Assembly: GCF_001870225.1 (NCBI RefSeq)
Contig: NZ_CP017675.1
Location: 1,517,953-1,581,952, forward strand
Length of the DNA stretch: 64,000 nucleotides
DNA from: Gloeomargarita lithophora Alchichica-D10
Lineage (GTDB): Bacteria > Cyanobacteriota > Cyanobacteriia > Gloeomargaritales > Gloeomargaritaceae
Direction of reading: 5' to 3'
The notes beneath the pieces were generated by a model, which was given only the letters and a program-made list of their open reading frames with translations, searched no databases and was not told the origin of the DNA. A program made the translations under genes and the position numbers. Shown piece after piece: positions 63,244-64,000 of this stretch. Positions within the stretch are counted from its first letter, which is position 1. Each line of letters begins with the position of its first letter.

Positions 63244-63552
63244 TTAACAGGAAACCAACACTTCCCGGGGCGCAAAATTGGGCACCGGATCGGGCAGAAC
63301 CACTTCCGTAACCCCCCGTAACGCCACCAACGCCCCCTCCCGTACCACCACCGCCGTTTCACATTCAGGGCAATGATGCACCACATGGGTGTGACCGCAT
63401 TGCCCCGCCACCACCTGGGGATGGGAAAGATAAAACGCCACCGCCTGCTCGACCATCGCCGACATGGGTTCCGATTCCACCGCCGAGCGAATTTTTAACT
63501 GGCGATGCAACTCTGGGGATAGATAAACCGTAACCTTGTGTTTGTCTGACAT
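63244..63552 (-). CDS. Ribbon-helix-helix-type small protein with zinc-finger-like motif
   Basis: A protein of about 102 residues starting at ATG 63552 (MSDKHKVTVYLSPELH). The first 45 residues match a ribbon-helix-helix DNA-binding fold (KVTVYLSPELHRQLKIRSAVESEPMSAMVEQAVAFYLS). After it comes CGHTHVVHHCPECETAVVV, whose Cys/His spacing could bind zinc. It may regulate its own operon with ycf46 and ycf35, which follow 24 bases later; this is inferred from position. The longer frame to 63606 lacks support. Confidence 0.72.
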   Translation of the reverse strand: MSDKHKVTVYLSPELHRQLKIRSAVESEPMSAMVEQAVAFYLSHPQVVAGQCGHTHVVHHCPECETAVVVREGALVALRGVTEVVLPDPVPNFAPREVLVSC

Positions 63553-63669
63553 AGTGAACTCATACCCGGGTGTACTTACTCTAACCACCCCCCCCCGCAC
63601 CGTCAAGCTGGTATGCTGGCTTAACGTTATTTTTGTAATAAAACTTTATTTTGAGCTAGGGGGTTTTAG

Positions 63670-64000
63670 CTAAAGGGTTAAAGGCGGGGGCGGACTTGAG
63701 GCGAGTTTGTGGGCAAAGCGGGTGGTTTCTGGCAGGCGATAGCGGCGGGTACAGTGCAGTACATAGGCCAGGCTAGTTTCCAGGCTAATCCGATGGCCGG
63801 GGGAAATGTAAAGCAAATTGGTACCGGGGCGGGTACGCAGGGCGGCGCCAAGGGTTTCACTTTTATCCTCACTTTTATCCATCAAAGGTTGCCAGTCCCC
63901 CCGGTTTTCCCCCACCGGGGCATGGTGTCCCACCAGGCGGGATTTCGCCACGCCAATCGCCGGGATTTGGGTTAATAGTCCCAGATGGCAGGCAATCCCA
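63670..64000 (-). CDS. nfi: Endonuclease V, C-terminal part
   Basis: The minus-strand frame runs off the right edge. It encodes [21 protein letters not shown], then [18 protein letters not shown] and [22 protein letters not shown] and [18 protein letters not shown], which is the C-terminal half of endonuclease V, an enzyme that nicks DNA near deaminated adenine (inosine). A 12-base tandem duplication (DKSE twice) sits in a loop. The catalytic N-terminal half is outside the window. Confidence 0.92.
   Translation of the reverse strand, partial: GIACHLGLLTQIPAIGVAKSRLVGHHAPVGENRGDWQPLMDKSEDKSETLGAALRTRPGTNLLYISPGHRISLETSLAYVLHCTRRYRLPETTRFAHKLASSPPPPLTL

Overview
The window is a chromosomal segment from a cyanobacterium, probably unicellular. 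It carries a CpcG-type phycobilisome rod-core linker, the inducible NDH-1MS CO2-uptake operon (ndhF3-ndhD3-cupA), BtpA for photosystem I biogenesis, a cyanobacterial VKOR-thioredoxin fusion, the phosphate two-component pair SphS/SphR, Ycf46 and Ycf35, and a HAS-barrel protein. The DNA is moderately GC-rich with many G/C runs, and no HIP1 palindromes (GCGATCGC) were noticed. A Gloeomargarita- or Thermosynechococcus-like lineage fits, but the species cannot be fixed from this sequence alone.

Layout. 1-6 kb: a TonB-like protein cut by the left edge, an ABC exporter, a YlqD-family protein, an SLH lipoprotein, a HicBA-type toxin-antitoxin pair, and VKOR-Trx with btpA. 6-13 kb: a GH63-like glycosidase, a DUF29 fragment, comEC, and a TM0106-type nuclease. 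13-19 kb: a Crp/Fnr regulator, a methyltransferase, aroA, a small membrane protein, upp, a Uma2 nuclease and agmatine deiminase. 19-30 kb: an alpha/beta hydrolase, the coaD operon with a coiled-coil protein, an unknown protein and a pentapeptide protein, then rbgA divergent from infB, and a HAS-barrel protein. 29-34 kb: the CO2-uptake operon. 34-39 kb: a pentapeptide protein with a methyltransferase, a TerB/Mo-nitro_C fusion, an orphan cytosine methyltransferase coupled to a PLP enzyme, and a nitroreductase. 39-47 kb: a HAD hydrolase, tRNA-Gln, a lone DctQ, cpcG, a peptidoglycan amidase, a PerM-type permease and serS. 47-54 kb: DUF4855, a LpxB-like transferase, a zinc peptidase, a fucosyltransferase-like protein, pgi, larB, a methyltransferase and a rhomboid protease. 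54-64 kb: sphR-sphS, an FTR1 permease, an EamA transporter, dnaX, a wrecked toxin-antitoxin locus, the cluster RHH protein-ycf46-ycf35, and the C-terminal part of endonuclease V at the right edge.

Most of the window is ordinary housekeeping in short overlapping operons. The least ordinary layer is a set of small non-coding mobile elements, about 100-215 bp, in the intergenic gaps. They fall into three classes by terminal inverted repeat (TATAGCAATCC, GGACACNTCTA, TATAGCTAAG), yet share one GC-rich core (CGGGGGCGGTGCCCCTGCGACC-like). Two classes show TA target duplications. One copy at 60673-60774 splits an antitoxin gene, and removing it with one TA restores the frame. Others are tandem, nested or hybrid, supply a gene's stop codon, or sit directly upstream of cpcG. 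This modular element system is the best candidate for something not previously described in the window.
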